Source: Vibrio gelatinilyticus
GTDB lineage: Bacteria > Pseudomonadota > Gammaproteobacteria > Enterobacterales > Vibrionaceae
Direction: 5' to 3'
DNA length: 64,000 nt
Assembly: GCF_022836845.1 (NCBI RefSeq)
Contig: NZ_JAJNNZ010000010.1
Location: forward strand, 82,679 to 146,678
Shown here: one piece after another, positions 63,964 through 64,000 of the stretch
How the letters are laid out: every line of letters starts with the position of its first letter
How positions within the stretch are numbered: position 1 is the first letter of the stretch
Notes under the pieces: model-generated
What the model was told of the DNA's origin: nothing
The model's input: the letters and a program-made list of their open reading frames with translations, nothing else
Databases searched by the model: none
Program-made: the position numbers and the translations under genes

Positions 63964-64000
63964 TTATATTGCCGAATAACAAAGCCCTAACGTTGTGAAC

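Noticed and set aside
1..64000. CRISPR arrays, tRNA or rRNA genes, insertion sequences, prophage or integron features
   Set aside because: No regularly spaced repeats, cloverleaf sequences, transposase or integrase genes were seen on either strand.

Overview
The window looks like a chromosomal core-genome segment of a Vibrio-type gammaproteobacterium (Vibrionaceae). Grounds: an nqrABCDEF-apbE-nqrM sodium-pump cluster, a crl-proB-proA block, a nrdR-ribD-ribE-ribBX-ribH-nusB-thiL-pgpA operon, Vibrio-type small families (DUF2850, DUF3549, DUF3301, DUF4250) and a VarA/CsrA-type CsrB RNA gene. No species can be named from the sequence alone. There is no sign of prophage, integron, IS element, CRISPR array, rRNA or tRNA; almost everything is housekeeping or conserved hypothetical.

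Layout. 1-6364: 3' end of recC, then recB and recD (RecBCD nuclease). 6401-8120: a small unknown ORF and argA with an ARG box. 8285-9952: DUF2850 protein and the lipoprotein MltA. 10036-12580: tcdA-csdE facing csdA (sulfur transfer and tRNA ct6A). 12573-14064: yajL and panE. 14170-14952: Tsx/OmpK-type porin with a CRP-like site. 15277-17240: LON-domain protein, then an ECF sigma factor and its ChrR-type zinc anti-sigma factor; similar ECF promoters lie before the LON gene and before the sigma gene. 17333-19908 (minus): yajG-ppiA-ampG. 20061-21816: rlmG and bolA. 22324-29592: nqrA-F, apbE, nqrM. 29778-32141: LexA-boxed dinB, a GreA/GreB-like gene, yggN-like gene. 32329-35767: NSS transporter, DUF4250, yaeP, pepD. 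35768-36609 is a long intergenic region with a 29-codon aromatic-rich ORF ending at a terminator, then PurR boxes ahead of a purine permease-gpt unit. 38498-42823: frsA, crl, proB, proA. 42896-43626: yaiI and a KfrA-N-like gene. 43730-44304: VarA box and CsrB sRNA. 44374-47427: GNAT enzyme, DUF3301, DUF3549, yqcC, truC. 47505-53568: nrdR to pgpA. 53643-58411: small hypothetical gene and ynjBCD-ynjF. 58477-61112: HlyD-type adaptor with membrane partner, and a YihG-like acyltransferase. 61247-63456: FNR-type promoter followed by three c-type haem proteins. 63619-63963: RidA family protein.

How the genes work together. The riboflavin genes sit in the same window as a flavin-dependent respiratory pump whose covalent FMN is attached by ApbE and whose assembly needs NqrM. 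The last 2.5 kb looks like a small anaerobic electron-transfer module: an EB_dh-type haem protein, an NrfB-like pentahaem and a tetrahaem cytochrome, under a predicted class II FNR promoter. Two global-regulator nodes are encoded here, CsrB and Crl, plus one stress node, the RpoE-ChrR type pair.

The points I consider most worth checking are the short aromatic-rich ORF at 36198-36287, the paired ECF promoters linking the LON-domain gene to the sigma/ChrR pair, the two CX3CH haem motifs in neighbouring cytochromes, and the octanucleotide repeat at the start of the ynjB-like gene.
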